A DNA stretch of 64,000 nucleotides from Fonsecaea monophora (lineage: Eukaryota > Ascomycota > Eurotiomycetes > Chaetothyriales > Herpotrichiellaceae). Under the pieces are notes generated by a model. It was not told the origin of the DNA. It worked only from the letters and a program-made list of their open reading frames with translations, and did no database searches. Below, in pieces: positions 10,644-23,800 of the stretch (position 1 is its first letter; each line of letters opens with the position of its first letter). The stretch spans positions 245,164 through 309,163 of the forward strand of contig NW_019173960.1 in the NCBI RefSeq assembly GCF_001642475.1. Reading direction: 5' to 3'. The translations under genes and the position numbers were made by a program.

Positions 10644-12696
10644 ATGTCCATCATGCTCAAGCACTCTCTGGTGCCTCCAGAAATCTCGGTCGTCACAGGA
10701 CTTGAGTATGGCTTTATCCTCCTTCTCCTCACAGTCGCAGGTAAGTAACTTGGCTGCAAGACTCACAATCAATTGGCCGGCTTCGAGTGCTTAATGGTAT
10801 CACAGGCATCTGTTGGACTTACCGTAACAAGGGCGTCTGGGCATCATCCTCGGCTAATGCAAAATGGATTGCGAGTCCAAAGGGGAAGCCGTTCACAGGA
10901 AATCTGAACGATCTCCGAACAAATGGCGCCGCCAGCTGCGAGGCCTGGTACTCTTTGTACAAGCAATACGGACCTGCCTACGAAATGACAGTTCCGTTCT
11001 TTCGCATGCATATCATCAACCATCCCACCTATCTCGAACATATTCAGAAGCATAACAGCAAGAACTACATCCGCGGTAAATTTGCCAGGAACATGTTTGG
11101 TCCGCTTCATCGAAGTGGGATTTTTGTTGCGGATGGCATGGAATGGCAAACGCAACGCAAAGCTGCCTCTCGTGCATTCAGCAAGCGCAACTTCGAGACA
11201 CATATCACTCAATCTGTTCATTATTGGCTGGATATCTTTATCCGCCTCCTCTCTAACCTGGCCAAAGAGCAAAGAGAGTTTGACTTCCAGGAACTGATGG
11301 GCCGTCTCATGTTCTGCCTCTTTCTGCGAATTGCCTTTCACGAGGATAAGCTCGCTTGGGACATCATGTCTGATGATCCGAAGTGCCTGGAATCAAAACC
11401 AGCTTTTGTCGAGGCATTTGATCAAGCTACTCATTGTAAGTATCAATCTGCCTACCATCTTGTGCTTCGCACATGGTAGCTCATTGATTTTCTCTCATAG
11501 TATTTGACCGGAGAAGACGAGACCCTCTTTGGAGAATAACCGAGAAGCTCTCTGGAGAAGATGTCATCACCAAAAGAGCTGTGGACCTCTTTTATCAACA
11601 GATTGATTTTCTGATCGAGAAGCGTCTCAACCTAATGAAAGATGGCTACAAACCCAACCCAGACGCTGGTGTTGACCTCCTTGACCTATTTTTGCAATCG
11701 ACAACTGATAAATATACTCTGGGTGGAATGGTATTTTCGTTTCTGTCAGCGGGTCGTAGGTTTGGACCTTGTCATCCTTGATCTACTGATAATCTCATGC
11801 AATTATAGGGGATACAACGACCTACAATACCTCTTGGTTCATGAAGGAGATTCACCACCGGCAAAACAAACATCTTAATGCTTTGGAGAAGATCCGTGCT
11901 GAGGCAGAGGACCTTGGCTTCACCAGTGGCTATCTCAACTACACGGATGCGCCGGTGAGTCAACATCCTAAAACTAGTCTCAGTCATCATAATACTCCGG
12001 CTCACCGTGTATTGCACAGAGATTACGGTTCACGAATGCTATGTGGGACGAATGCACTCGACTCAACACTGTTTCTCCGGCTGGCCAGTTGGAGGCGGCC
12101 GAGGATGACATTCTACCAGCGGTCCCTGAGCTTAATATGCCTCCCCGTCGCATTAAGAAGTAAGCTTCGTGCTCCACGGGCGTCTATTGATGGTTTATAT
12201 TGACCGATCCACGCAGAGGTGATGTTGTCAGCTATCAGAACTATGTTATGGCCCGCATGCCAGAAATCTGGGGAGAGGACGCTGCGGTCTTCAATCCGTA
12301 CCGGTGGCTCAAGGAGAACGGGGAAAGCATCTCTTACAGTCCATTCAGTAAGTATCGAAACTCACATCCAAGGAGGCAGGAATGTTTCCGATTACTGACT
12401 TTGCCGCTTGCAGAATATCACGCTTGGAATGCTGGGCCGCGCAGTTGCCTCGGACGGCCACTGGCTACGTATGAGGGCATCACTATTACAGTGGCAATCC
12501 TTCAACGCTTTGACATCATTCTCTCAGACGATAGCAGAATGTATAAACCACTTGCTGCCATGAACATGGTATGTTTTGTCGTTCCCTTCTTTGCCCGCAC
12601 AACTGAAACCATATAAGATGAATGCTGACATTGGCACTTCCGTAGGGTATCCAAGGGGGTCTTCCAATGCGGGTGAGGGAAAGAAAGCAATCGTGA
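10644..12696 (+). CDS. Cytochrome P450 monooxygenase, eight exons
   Basis: ATG at 10644. Seven introns, at 10741-10805, 11436-11500, 11753-11808, 11955-12019, 12160-12216, 12348-12413 and 12569-12645, leave 1602 coding bases (533 residues), a normal P450 length. An N-terminal hydrophobic anchor (residues about 18-33) points to the ER membrane. P450 motifs: WxxxR-like WQTQRKAASRAF (C-helix), I-helix SAGGDTTTYNT assembled across intron 3, ECTR (ExxR of the K-helix) after intron 4, and the heme loop AWNAGPRSCLGRPLATYE with the Cys thiolate ligand. The substrate is unknown; the overall pattern is nearest to alkane/fatty-acid-type (CYP52/63-like) P450s, a weak guess. Intron 3 has the unusual donor GTCGTA. 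Confidence 0.92.
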
Positions 12697-13293
12697 AGCT
12701 GAGAGCCTTTCCTGCCCCGTTGAGCTCTTGATATCACCAAGAGTTTCTCGAAACCATGGAGGGGAGCACTTCTAGAAGATGGTCGAGGGATCTCCATGCA
12801 ACTTTAGTGGCTTCGCGGTTACAGCATAGTTCCGGCGGCTTTGGATATTGAGAGATTGCCTTGGAGGTAGCGTATATGGACCAAAATAGATTCATCCGGA
12901 GGCGGGAGAATAGGAGACAGCATAGACGGGATAGCATGGACCGAAAGAATTGCATGTGGATCAAGTTACGTTTTTCTCTCTAGGGCTTTCACATTCTGAT
13001 TGTGCGGACAATTCCCATCACCTGGTTCAACCCTATTCTTCAATTGATCGTCTCGGGTATTTGCGGCCATTTCCTCCATCTGACTTCAACCCACTCACAC
13101 TAGGTAATCTTGGTCATTCGTCCTCGAATCTAGCGGGCCTTGATCTACCGAGCTTCGCCTTCTGTTCACCCGAGGCCTTTACCATGTTTTCTTGTGTGTG
13201 GAGGGGTGCGTCCAGTGCCTCCAGATGCCTGCATTGTCCGTTATCCATATCGCTGTCGCACATAATTGGCCAGGCATGTGATCGCAGTTCAGA
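12697..13293. other. Intergenic region upstream of the Zn2Cys6 regulator
   Basis: About 600 bases between the P450 stop and the regulator start. No gene is recognised; short open frames look fortuitous. Confidence 0.4.
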
Positions 13294-16148
13294 ATGTCTA
13301 GCACAGCTAATGCGGTGTCTCTACAACCTGGGCCAGGCCCATCGCCGGACACATCAGGCAATGGCACATCATTCAAACGGGTCTATCAGGCGTGTGAGAG
13401 TTGTCGACAGAAGAAACACAAGTGCAGCTTGGGAGATCCAGCAAACCCCAAGCCTCCTTGCAATGCCTGTCGTCGAGCCAGTTTACTGTGTGGTTGGTTC
13501 AGGTGATTCTACTACCAAATGCGCATGCTCACGACATCTCAGTTCTCCCGGTGCGAAGACGTAGAGGCCGGCCTCCGAAAAGAGCGAGACATAATGTTGG
13601 AAATGGTGATCTGTCTGCAGCAGCGGCGACCACAGACAATTACGGCTTTGATTTGCCATACTCAGTCAGCAAAGAAAGCCAGTCTTCATGGCCGTCACTG
13701 ATGGGGTCGTTCGAACCCGTGGCGGGAAGCAGAGAAGAAGCCACTACAACGCCCAGTTCTCGAGGGAGTCATGGCCACCGACAGATACCAAGCTATGACC
13801 AGCAAATGGCCAGTCAAACACTGGCCACCTTTCCGTTGAGAAACACATCAGATGCAATACGACTTTTGGACCAAGATCGAACATCCTTCGGCTCCGAACA
13901 ATCTGATAATTTGGATGTGCAGGGCGTCGGCGCTTCCAGGCCACAGTTTTTCCTGCTTCGAGAGGGCTTTATAGACGAGTCAACATTGTTCAGACTGTTC
14001 AACTTCTATCTTGGCTCGTTGCATCCCATGATGCCGCTCATTCCTTATGAAAGGAGACCGACAACATCAGAGCAAATCCTCACAATGGCAGCCCGAGAAC
14101 CACATTTTGTGGCGGCGATTCTTGTAGTGACCACCGGCCTGCTGGGTGAATACACTCTTCATCACCATTTGTGGCAGAGAGTGGAGAGGCTCTTTGCCCA
14201 GGTCGCCATCATGGGGACGAATGAATCGCTGGAGATGATCGAAGGATTGTTACTACTTTCGGGTACAACGACCCTGGTTCCCAAATCCATCTCAGCAAGG
14301 GACATGCTGAAATATTGTGCAGAATACCCACCAAATATGGGCCACAGCAAAGGACTGGGGTTTGAAGATCGAATGTGTTGGATGACAGTCGGCACTGTGA
14401 GTCAAGGCACCCCCTCTTCTAGGTTTCCGATTCTTGCTAGCTCCTTAATCAAGGCCGTCAGGCTAGGTTACCTCCGAGGCCTCGAGCAGCTGGTCATGCA
14501 ACCGGACGATATTGAGGAGAAATTTGCGGACGACCGCGGTAGAGGGAAGATTGTATGGACGTGTAAGGCAATTCTGCGACTAACCATGAGTGCTCGCCCA
14601 GCTAATCAGTCACATCACCTCCAGATTGCTATTGTCTCGATCGACAAATATCAATTCGTGTTGGAAAACCATTTTGGCATCGAAGTCCGTCAAAGCCCCC
14701 TGGGAATTCCTCCATTGTCCCACACGTACAGGAAGCTCTGCGAGGACATCTTTTGCTGAAGTGAATACTACGCTACAGGTCCCGGGATGACTATTCAACA
14801 TCTCCACTTTGATCCTGCCGATGACTTTCCCCAGATGCGCGAAATCGAGGGCGTCCAAGATGACCATGCCGCATACTTGCAGTGTCTCATGCATCTAACA
14901 CAGGTATTGAGCAACGCTCACGACCTGTTATACCCCTCGAAAAGCCACTCACTCGCCATCGCGAAATCGGAGCATTACTACAAGCACATTGACGAGTTTA
15001 CAGAAAGTAGGTGAGAGATACTAACTGTGTGGTATTTTACTGCTAATTTAGCCTTGTCTCAGCGCTGTCTGCATTCCGCAACCGATGGCAAAAGAGGCCA
15101 TGGCGAACATACCCGATCAATGAATGTGTCTGGATATCATTTGTGAGTGCACGACCGTCGACTTCAGATACTCGGATTGGGCTGACAGGGCTGGCGTTTC
15201 GCAGCACCATCTACGCCTGTATATCTATTCGTTCTCCTTACAGGCGCATATGCAACGGGCAGACAGCTGTAACGACGGTCGTCGGCCACCTGACTACTTT
15301 CCCACAGGACTGATGGGCAGTGTGGACGCCCGCTTTATCGTTGAGGCAATGAATGCAGGGGTGAGATTATCTATCCATCGTGAATTTTCGGTTTGAAGAC
15401 TCTAAAGATGGCTAATACGATAGATTGACCTCGCAGGCTGATGTGCTACGCTTGGCCATAGGCAGGTTCCAACCATCTGGGGTACGTCAAAGCAGAGTAT
15501 CCGCGCCATCTGTTCCATGTAATCCCTTCAGCAATCTAAGTCACATCTCAGGCTTTGGCATATCTTCCCTTGCGATTCTTTCACTTCTTCACGCATGCGG
15601 GCGTATTCCTCCTCAAGGCAGCGGTGATTGTCCCACTACCACCGTCGCAGAAACGGGCGATCCTTCACCTCATTCGAGGCCTCATCAAATGTATGTCGAC
15701 GGTCTCGTCAGACCACAGACATCCCGCCATCCGCAATTCGTCTGCCCTTGACGGACTGTTGAAACGTATATACCGCGATCATGACATCCAAACTCCGGTG
15801 GTCACCTGTCCGTCCTCACCTGGTGTTGCCCCATCCGGTTCTGCGGCTAGCTCGACAGTTCCTGGTGTAACTACGAAACTACGCCCCAGTGAAACTGACT
15901 TGCACGCCTTTCTTGGGAATCGTGAATCTCCGTTTGTTGCAGAGCGGCCATTGCAGGAGCTTGCGGCCGACATCGACGCCAGCTTCGGCCAGGAAACCGA
16001 CAGCCTGGACATCAGTCTGCCTTTGGGCACCGAAAGTGCCGCCCATGGTCTACCTCCGCTTGTGCCTGCGTCAGATATATTTACGTCGCTCTTCAACTAT
16101 GACGACAGAGAGTTTTGGGGAGCATTCACTCCAACGACCTTGGATTAA
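13294..16148 (+). CDS. Zn2Cys6 transcription factor, eight exons
   Basis: ATG at 13294. Introns at 13493-13542, 14563-14624, 14685-14778, 15007-15062, 15143-15204, 15361-15436 and 15482-15551 give 2385 coding bases (794 residues) without a stop. The N-terminal zinc cluster is complete: CESCRQKKHKC, a loop GDPANPKPPC, then NACRRASLLC (six Cys, residues about 34-66), followed by a basic RRRRGRPPKRAR segment. The middle is a fungal-specific regulator domain, with CYCLDRQISIRVGKPFW generated by splicing and the LLSNAHDLLY-like segment later. The acidic C-terminus may activate. A donor-like gtgagt at 14397 cannot be used with the nearest acceptor without breaking the frame, so 14397-14440 is left coding. 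Likely a pathway-specific regulator of the flanking P450, SDR and MFS genes (inference from position). Confidence 0.88.
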
Positions 16149-16639
16149 AGTTTGAATAAACACAATGTCTGAATATTACTACTGTAAGACCAGCTGTTAT
16201 AGGAAGACAAAGCACGAAGAAAGTATCAATTGCTCTCCTGATGCCCTTGTCTCAACTACCCAATCATCAAGTGACCAACGGCACTTGTGCCGTCTGTCTC
16301 CGGCTACTTTCGGCCTGTTTTAGCCCATTCAAATCTGACTTGAAATGTCCGATCCACAGTGATGGTGGTAGTGCAGTATATTGACCGCCTTTATCCGATC
16401 TTGGCCCTGGAAATACGCCGCATTCTCATGAATATCTCTTTCCTCCAACCAATCGTTCCTGATGGCGAGTTCTATCCCTGCGGGTCAAGTGGTGACTAGC
16501 AATTGCTGCGGGGCCCCATGGAGGGATACAAAAGTCTAGGGCTGGTCCATGTCTAGTTTTTTGTTCACCGTCTGCACTCGACCCAGATTGCAAACTGATA
16601 GTGACTGCGACCATTCCTGCCGCGCTCACCTAGCCAATC
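16149..16639. other. Intergenic region, regulator to MFS carrier
   Basis: About 490 bases between two same-strand genes; it should hold the MFS promoter. Nothing else is recognised. Confidence 0.4.
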
Positions 16640-18541
16640 ATGTCTCTTGACGACAAAGTGGACATCCAGCATTACGACCAGGAGCTGGCCCTCCAAGACA
16701 GCCCCAAGATTATCGAAGCAGACGACCTAGAATATGTCGAAGGCACACCTGAGGAGAAGAAGCTACTCAGGAAGATCGACCTGCGGTTGATCCCAATCCT
16801 ATGGGCCATGTATATCTTCAATTACCTCGACCGAACCAACATTGGCGTAAGTCAAGGAGCTGTGCAATGCAATATACCTGTGGCTTGTGACTGACCTCCT
16901 GATGCAGAATGCTAAAGTCGGTGGGATGGAAGAGGACCTCAGCCTGAGCTCCTCGGACTACTCTCTAGTTCTCTCCATCTTCTTTGTTGTAAGTCACCCT
17001 CAGCGAACAGACTCATCAGCAAGCTTTCTAACCCCTTCTCAGGCCTATTTGTTGTTCGAACCTCCTGCCGTGATGATTTTGGCTAGAACGAAGCCAAGTA
17101 TCTTTTTGCCGTCCATCATGATTGCGTGGGTCAGTACATCAGGATCAAAATCTCGACTTCGTCAAAGAGTAACTCGCATCTAGGGCGCTGTTTCGGTCGC
17201 CATAAAGGGTATCGACAGCCTTGGAGGTTTGGTGGCCTTTCGCATTGCCCTTGGCTTACTCGAGGCCGGTTTCTTTCCTGGTGTGATGCTTGTCCTGTCC
17301 TGTTGGTATAAGGTTCGCTATTCCTGCTAATTGAGCTTGCTTGCCTCCTTGCTGATGCATACTAGCCATCGGAGCTGTCTAAACGCATTGCGATTTTTTA
17401 TACTGGCACTATATTGGCTGGTGCTTTTGGTGGCCTCCTTGCTGGCGGCATTATTGACGGAATGGAAGGTGTTGGAGGTGTACGCGGATGGAAATGGTGG
17501 GATATCCATTACACCTAAAGTGTCGACAACCACTTGCTTACTTGGATCTAGGCTGTTCATTGTCGAGGGTCTGGGCACGGTCGCTATTGGCCTCATTGCA
17601 TTCTTCCTTCTTCCAGGTATGCTGCTGAGAAGGGATTGATATTGGGGACTAACAAAGCATAGATTATCCCACCAACACCAAGTGGCTTTCTGCGCAGGAG
17701 AGGAAGCTAGCTACCACTCGCTTGATCATTCGAGAGGATCTGGACAGCAAGATGCCCTACAAGAAGGCCTTGATCTTGTCCATTAAGGATTGGAAGATGT
17801 GGGTGAGTAGTCATGGTAATCCAAGCATTCGAAAACGAGGTTGCTAACTGTCAATAGCTATTCATGGTCTCGCTCAACACCATCTTAGCTTCTGGGACGG
17901 TGTCGTACTTCTTCCCGACCCTGATGGGAGCATTGGGCTACAAGGGTCGAATGGTACAATGTAAGTCCACTCATCCTGGGCATCAAGTACATCATCTCAC
18001 CCTCGTGCAGTCATGACCGTCCCAATCTACGCTGTCACCTTAGTTGTCACCGTGGCCACGGGGTTTTCGGCCGACCACACTAGACAGAAGGCATACCATG
18101 TTGTTGGTTGCTCCGTGCTTGCAATTGTCTCGTTCATCATCTGCGCGGCGAGCACTCATTTCTCCGTCCGATATGCCTTCATCTGCTTTGGATTTGCTGG
18201 GGTACAGGCGTGCGTACCCTTGTTGATCAGTTGGGAAGTCACCATGTTTCCTGGGCGTGAACGTCGTGCTGTCTCAGTCCCTATTATCAATGGGTTTGGT
18301 AAGTGTCGCTATTCCTTCCGCACCAATGTTGTTGCTCTGACGCTCAGTAGGTAACCTGGCTTCTGTCTATGGTTCCTTCATCTGGCCTGCAGAAGATGCC
18401 CCTCGATACATTATGGGTTTTGCGGTCATGACCAGCTTTATGTTTATTGCAGGTGCTGTTGCTTTCGTGATCAAGAAGATCTGGGATGACAAAGGTCTGG
18501 AGAGAATCGATTATGATGCTCAGGATAATGATCAGAAATAA
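16640..18541 (+). CDS. MFS carrier, anion:cation symporter (Dal5/allantoate permease type), ten exons
   Basis: ATG at 16640; nine introns, at 16847-16907, 16989-17042, 17130-17183, 17313-17365, 17497-17551, 17617-17662, 17803-17857, 17961-18010 and 18299-18350, yield 1422 coding bases (473 residues). Typical signatures of the ACS family: the cytosolic KKLLRKIDLRLIPILWAMY start of TM1 followed by NYLDRTNIG, a GLLEAGFFPGVMLVLSCWY segment, and FFLLPDYPTNTKWLS before the central loop. Twelve hydrophobic segments are expected; the C-terminus is short and cytosolic. Members import carboxylates such as allantoate, nicotinate or other organic anions with protons. It is plausibly the uptake or efflux carrier of the P450/SDR pathway. 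Substrate unknown. Confidence 0.9.
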
Positions 18542-19274
18542 ATACTGAGAAGAAACTACTTTTGCAGTTGAGAGGAACCGCTGGCACGAACAGCTAAGCA
18601 TATTTTAGGAATCTATACCAAAGCCAGAGGTTCCAGGGGCTCTATGTTTATTGGGTCAAGACTATTGCATTCAATCAATACTGACAACAATGTCCCGGGC
18701 ATGATGCGAGAGCCGATGGCAACATATGGTAGGAATCAGTCAATTTGCCCAGCAAGCGGCTGTCAGGCACTATAACGGAATTGCTCAACCTCAAATGGTC
18801 TCGGCATCGACTATCCGAGTTTTTATAGTCTAGGTTCAGGATAAACACTTTCCTCGTTGGGTGTGGGAAAGCTAATCTCGCATCGGCTAATAGTGTAAAT
18901 GTACCCCCCCTGGAAAAAAAGCATTGCGCCATTAGCATACGAGTGGGTACTAGTTTTGTACCCGCCTAATTCATACACTTCACTTCATCGGGTTGAGCTG
19001 TCTCGCATGATTGCCTACTTTGTTCAAGCTTGGATTCAGATACTTTTCCACCCTCATCGAAGCGCTTCATCTAAGCACTTACTCCTACAGTAGTGACAAT
19101 GCGACAAGAAGACATCCCCTTGCACGACCGGCGGATTTTCTCCTCATCAGCCTTCATATATAGAGGCAAGAAGGTGGATGGTTGCGAAACCAGTGTCCCC
19201 TTTCGTTGTCTCAGGGGAAAATCTCCTCCGTCCGCTCTTTAGAATCATTGTGATAATTTTTCTAATTCGCAGTC
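18542..19274. other. Intergenic region
   Basis: About 730 bases, with a short poly(C)/poly(A) run near 18903-18920. Nothing coding is recognised. It should include the 3' end of the MFS gene and the promoter of the Thr-rich secreted protein. Confidence 0.4.
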
Positions 19275-20503
19275 ATGCATTTACACTCGCTTGTCCAACA
19301 GTTTTCCCTTCTATTCACCCTCATTGCGGTCGTCGTTGCTGCACCGGGAAGAGGAGGAGGTTTCCCACCACGCATCCCTACTAAATGCTTCACCTCGATT
19401 GTCAATCGGCCGACAAGAGGCCCACGAACCCAATGGTCGACCATGACTACACTCTGTACTTCGACTAATGCAATCACCAGCACTGTCACCCCAAGCACAA
19501 CCTCGACCATCACGGACACTACCACTGTCACATCCACAGCTGCGACGTCGACCATGACTGCAACTACAGTATCGACTGAAGTCTTGACGGAAACCTCTGT
19601 CGTCACCACAGTATCAACAACAACCACGACTACCACTACATCCACTGACTCCACGAGCGTGGTTCCTACCGCCTCTGGTTTCGTGCCTGTAGCCTCCTCC
19701 GTTCCTGGCGCATCCTTTGACCTAGACGGACCTGTCAAGAGAGGAGTCGAGGCCGATGAGAACGAGAAGAGAGGTTTCTCTTTGTCGAAAGGAAACTTTA
19801 ACATTACTCAATTTACCCGTGGCGGCCGTGGCGATGTCTCGTGCATAGAATATCACAGCCGGTGCTCAACCACCACAAGCACAGTGACGAAAACAGCACC
19901 CACAACAACATTCAGCACCACCGTCACCAGTACATCAACTATTACAACAACACCAGGTGAGAGCTAACTCGAGGGGCAGGGTGTACGTGGACTAACCCTT
20001 TTCTTTTTCAGGAGCAACCACTACAGTAACAGACATCGTTACCTCAGTAACGACGACCATTATAACCACGACTTCGATTACCACCACCAGCACTGTGGCC
20101 ACCTCCTTCACATCAACCGTCACATCCTATGCGGCCTGCGTAAGTGCCCGGTTGATGGTCCCATGGAATATATAAGAAATATTGCTAATGGTCTCTTCAG
20201 GCGACCAATAACCAGGCCAATTTTGTGAATGGAAACGCAGTCAGCGGTTTCGGGGGTAACGGGGATCCCCTCAGCGTTGATGCCGACTCCGAGACCGAAT
20301 GCTGTGTTGCGGCGATCAACCAACCCAATGTTGCACTATGGGCTTGGATCTTTGAGAGTGAATCGTGTTTGGTATCAGTCGCAACAACATGCCCGTTGCC
20401 CGCAGGGAACCAAATCGAAACGACCAGCGATCCTACGGCTAACCCACAATATGGTGTGGGAAATGCTAACTGTGGAACTTGGGACAGCGTCGTGGTCCAG
20501 TAG
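19275..20503 (+). CDS. Secreted Thr/Ser-rich protein with Kex2-type sites and a Cys-containing C-terminal domain
   Basis: ATG at 19275; introns at 19957-20011 and 20140-20200 keep the frame open to TAG at 20503. Residues 1-23 form a clear signal peptide ending VVVAAPGRG. Then comes a long Thr/Ser/Val-rich repeat-like region (many TSTVT, TTT units), expected to be heavily O-glycosylated, as in cell-wall or adhesin-like proteins. Two Lys-Arg sites (GPVKR and ENEKR) flank a short acidic segment and look like Kex2 processing sites. After a second Thr-rich stretch, a C-terminal domain of about 100 residues has several cysteines (ECCVAAIN, ESCLVSVATTC, NANCGTW). No GPI-anchor hydrophobic tail is seen. 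Family unknown; a wall-associated or adhesive role is inference. Confidence 0.75.
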
Positions 20504-20810
20504 ATACTCTTTAGGCGATTGATAGTTTCTATAGCGATATGCTTTCGCCTTCGCCCGAGGCACGTCTTTTCCTTTAGCTGAGTTCGCGTTGAGGGAGACC
20601 TACTTCGATCAATCGATTTGGCGATAATTCCCGATTTCGACACAATTTCCGCCACAGCCTGTGTGTCCAGTCAGTCAGGCTCAAGGGAGGTCCCTGTTCA
20701 TGACCAGGAAATGCACAGCAATTTCAATTCTACTCTTTCTCTAGTGGATGTCTATCACTACATATCCGCCGACAGCAATTCTTCAACTCGACCTGGAACC
20801 TCTGGTCTTC
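20504..20810. other. Convergent 3' intergenic region
   Basis: About 300 bases between the stops of the Thr-rich protein (+) and the carboxylase (-). Nothing recognised. Confidence 0.4.
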
Positions 20811-23800
20811 TCAAATCTTCGCGCGTCTTCTTCCCTTGATAAATGTCGGCACCCGCTCTGGTAACACTTCAATCATCTGCTCCAGCCATTTCCTTGTCGT
20901 AGCTGGATCGATCACACTATCAATCTCAGCCGCCATAGCCATATTGATCGCCTTCCCTTCGCTGTACATGACGTCGATCATGTCCTGCTCCTCTTTCTTC
21001 CTCTTTTCAAGATCTTTGATAGCTTCCAATTCTTTCTTGTATGCAAGCCTTACTGCGCCTTCGATGCCCATACCTCCAAAGACGGCATTTGGCCACGCCA
21101 CGCACATGCTGTTGTTCAAACTTCCACCACCGAGCATCGCTTGTGCGCCTAGGCCAAAACCATTTCGCAGCACGACTCCCAGGACGCGACCACCAAGAAG
21201 GGCGAATTCTTGAGAGTTGCCGAACCAGTCACCGAAGCAGCGGTATGTGCTTCCGGCACCTTGAGCTTCGACCGATCGCTCGAAATCCGGGCCGACCATG
21301 AATCCTGGGGTGTCACAGAGGCTGAGGAGGTGCATACCGCCGAGACGGATGAGGAGGCGGAAAAGGCGATTGACCTTTGCTCCGCATGCGACGTCGATTG
21401 CGCCGCCGAGGGGAGACGAAGAGTTGGAAGCCACGATTGCAATTGCGTGGCCGTTGATGCGGCCAAAGCCTGTGATCACAGAGAGACCCCACTCGGGGCA
21501 GAACTCGATGAAGCTGTCGTCGTCAAGGAGGAGGTTGATCACATGACGAACATCATATGCTCTTCGACGAGACGAAACTGGCGGCACTGCGGTGCGAAGG
21601 CGAAGAGGGTCTGATGTGTAACGACTCTCGGATGGTGGCAGACGCGGATGTGTGAACAGATTGACAATCTTGCGGACCAGCGGCGCAGCTTCGACCTCGG
21701 TGTCCACAAGTACATCGATGCCACCCGCGCGCATATGGACATCGACAGGACCGATATGTTCGTGCTCGAACCGGCCAAGCCCACCGCCCTCGATCATTGC
21801 TTGGCCGCCCATGCCGATCGTGGTCGACTTCCTCTGCGGCGCATCTTTGGAACCACCTCTTGTAGCTATGACAATGTCGCACGTCCCCAAGAATGCAGCG
21901 TTGCCCGCAAAGCAATATCCATTCACCACTGCAATCGAAGGTATTCCTCTTGCCTTGATCTGACCCATCAGAGCGAATGATGGTGTTTTCAAGCCCGCCA
22001 TACCCAGATGGTCGGTGTCACCCGGTCTCCCACCACCTCCTTCAGCGTAGAAGACGAGTGGCGCAGGATGGTCAATGATTGATTGGAAGATGCGGTCTAA
22101 TTTCTGGTGATGAAAGTATCCTTGCGTGCCTGCAAGGACCAGGTAATCACCAATGACAACTGCGACTGGATGAGCGGCTATCTTCGCCCAGCCCACGATG
22201 ATACCATCTCCACTTGTTCGAGCGATGAGATGGGACATGGGGTATCTTTTCTTCTGTGCCGCAACCACAAGATCTCCATATTCAACGAATGAATCTCTGT
22301 CTACCAGCAAGTCGATATTCTCTCGGCCCGTGAGGTATCCATTTGCATGGCGCTTGGCCACATCCTCGTCACGCGCCGCATACCGTAGAAAGGCCTTTCG
22401 TTTGTTCAGCTCTGTCAACTCCGGCCGCAGCACCTCTGGGTTCTCAGTCTCGGCAAGAGCATGCGTATTTGTAGTTGAACTGTCGCCATCCGCCCTGATG
22501 AAGAGAAGAGGATCGCCTGCATTTACTTGCTGTCCCTCCGTGACGGCAACTTTCGCCACAACACCATTGTAGGCGCTACGAACGGAATGTTCCATCTTCA
22601 TCGCCGCAAGAACGGCCAATTCTTGGCCAGCTGTGATTTTGTCGCCGTCGCTCACTTTCATGGAAAGGACAACCCCAGTGAGATGTGCGAGAAGCTCCTC
22701 GGAGCCTGCAGGTTTCTCAACCTTCGCTGCAATCTCCGTTTGCGAGGTATCTTCTTGCGAGGTGCTATCGTCTTTGGCCCTGAGTGCGTCTTCAAACTGC
22801 TGCGTGGCGCTGTACAGCTGCTCGAAGTTTTCTTGGATGGTCAAGATGTTGCTCTTACCCTCTTGCACGGGCCGGCTTTCCAGCAAAGCCATTAGGAATG
22901 CCTGGTTCGTCCTGCATCCTAAGATCTTTGTCTCGTCGATAGCCCAACGAGCTAGCCGCAGGGCGGACTCATACGAAAACGAGGTGACAATGAGTTTCGC
23001 CAAGAGGCTGTCGAACAGAGGGCTCACAGGATATTTCCGACCTCCTTCAAGGGCCGTCTCGACTCGTACGCCTGCTCCTGTAGGGAAGTGTGCTTGTCGA
23101 ATAGTCCCTGCTTCAGGTTGGGCAGTGCCATCTTGCTTGAAGCTTTCTGCATTGATGCGTAGCTGTATGGATGTGAGGCGTGGTGACGGAGGCTCCCCAG
23201 TTATGTGCAGGTCTGCGAGCGTTCGTCCCAAGGCGACTTGAAGTTGTAAATCCACTAAATCAACACCAGTGATCTGCTCGGTGATGGTGTGCTCGACCTG
23301 TATCCTGGGATTCGCCTCCATGAAGTAGTACTTCTCGGATGCTGCGTCGACAAGAAACTCGATTGTGGTGAGACTTCGCAGCTTCACTGCTTTGCCTAGT
23401 TTCACAGCATCTTCAATGATGGCTCGCCTAAGCCGTGGTGTGATGGAGTTCGAGGGCGCGATCTCCACGACTTTCTGGTTTCTACGCTGAAGCGAGCATT
23501 CTCTTTCCCAAAAGTGGCACACTTCTCCAGTGCCGTCCCCCAGAAGCTGCACTTCAATGTGTTTAGCACCGTGCAGGTATCGCTCCGCGAACAAGCTTCC
23601 ATTGCCGAAGGACGCATGTGCCTCTCGCTGACAAGCTTCGTAAGCTGAGCGAATGGCCTGCTCGTCCGTATTGTCATCAATGATGCGGATACCGCGCCCC
23701 CCACCGCCAGCTGCGGCCTTCAGAATGATCTTGCTTCCCAATCCCAGGCTCTTTCCGAACGCCAGTACATCCGTGATGGAAGAACCCCCGTCAAGTCGGG

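Noticed and set aside
14397..14440. Donor/acceptor pair in the Zn2Cys6 regulator of the P450 group
   Set aside because: Removing these 44 bases shifts the frame and destroys the family-like AVRLGYLRGLEQL segment that follows; the region was left coding.
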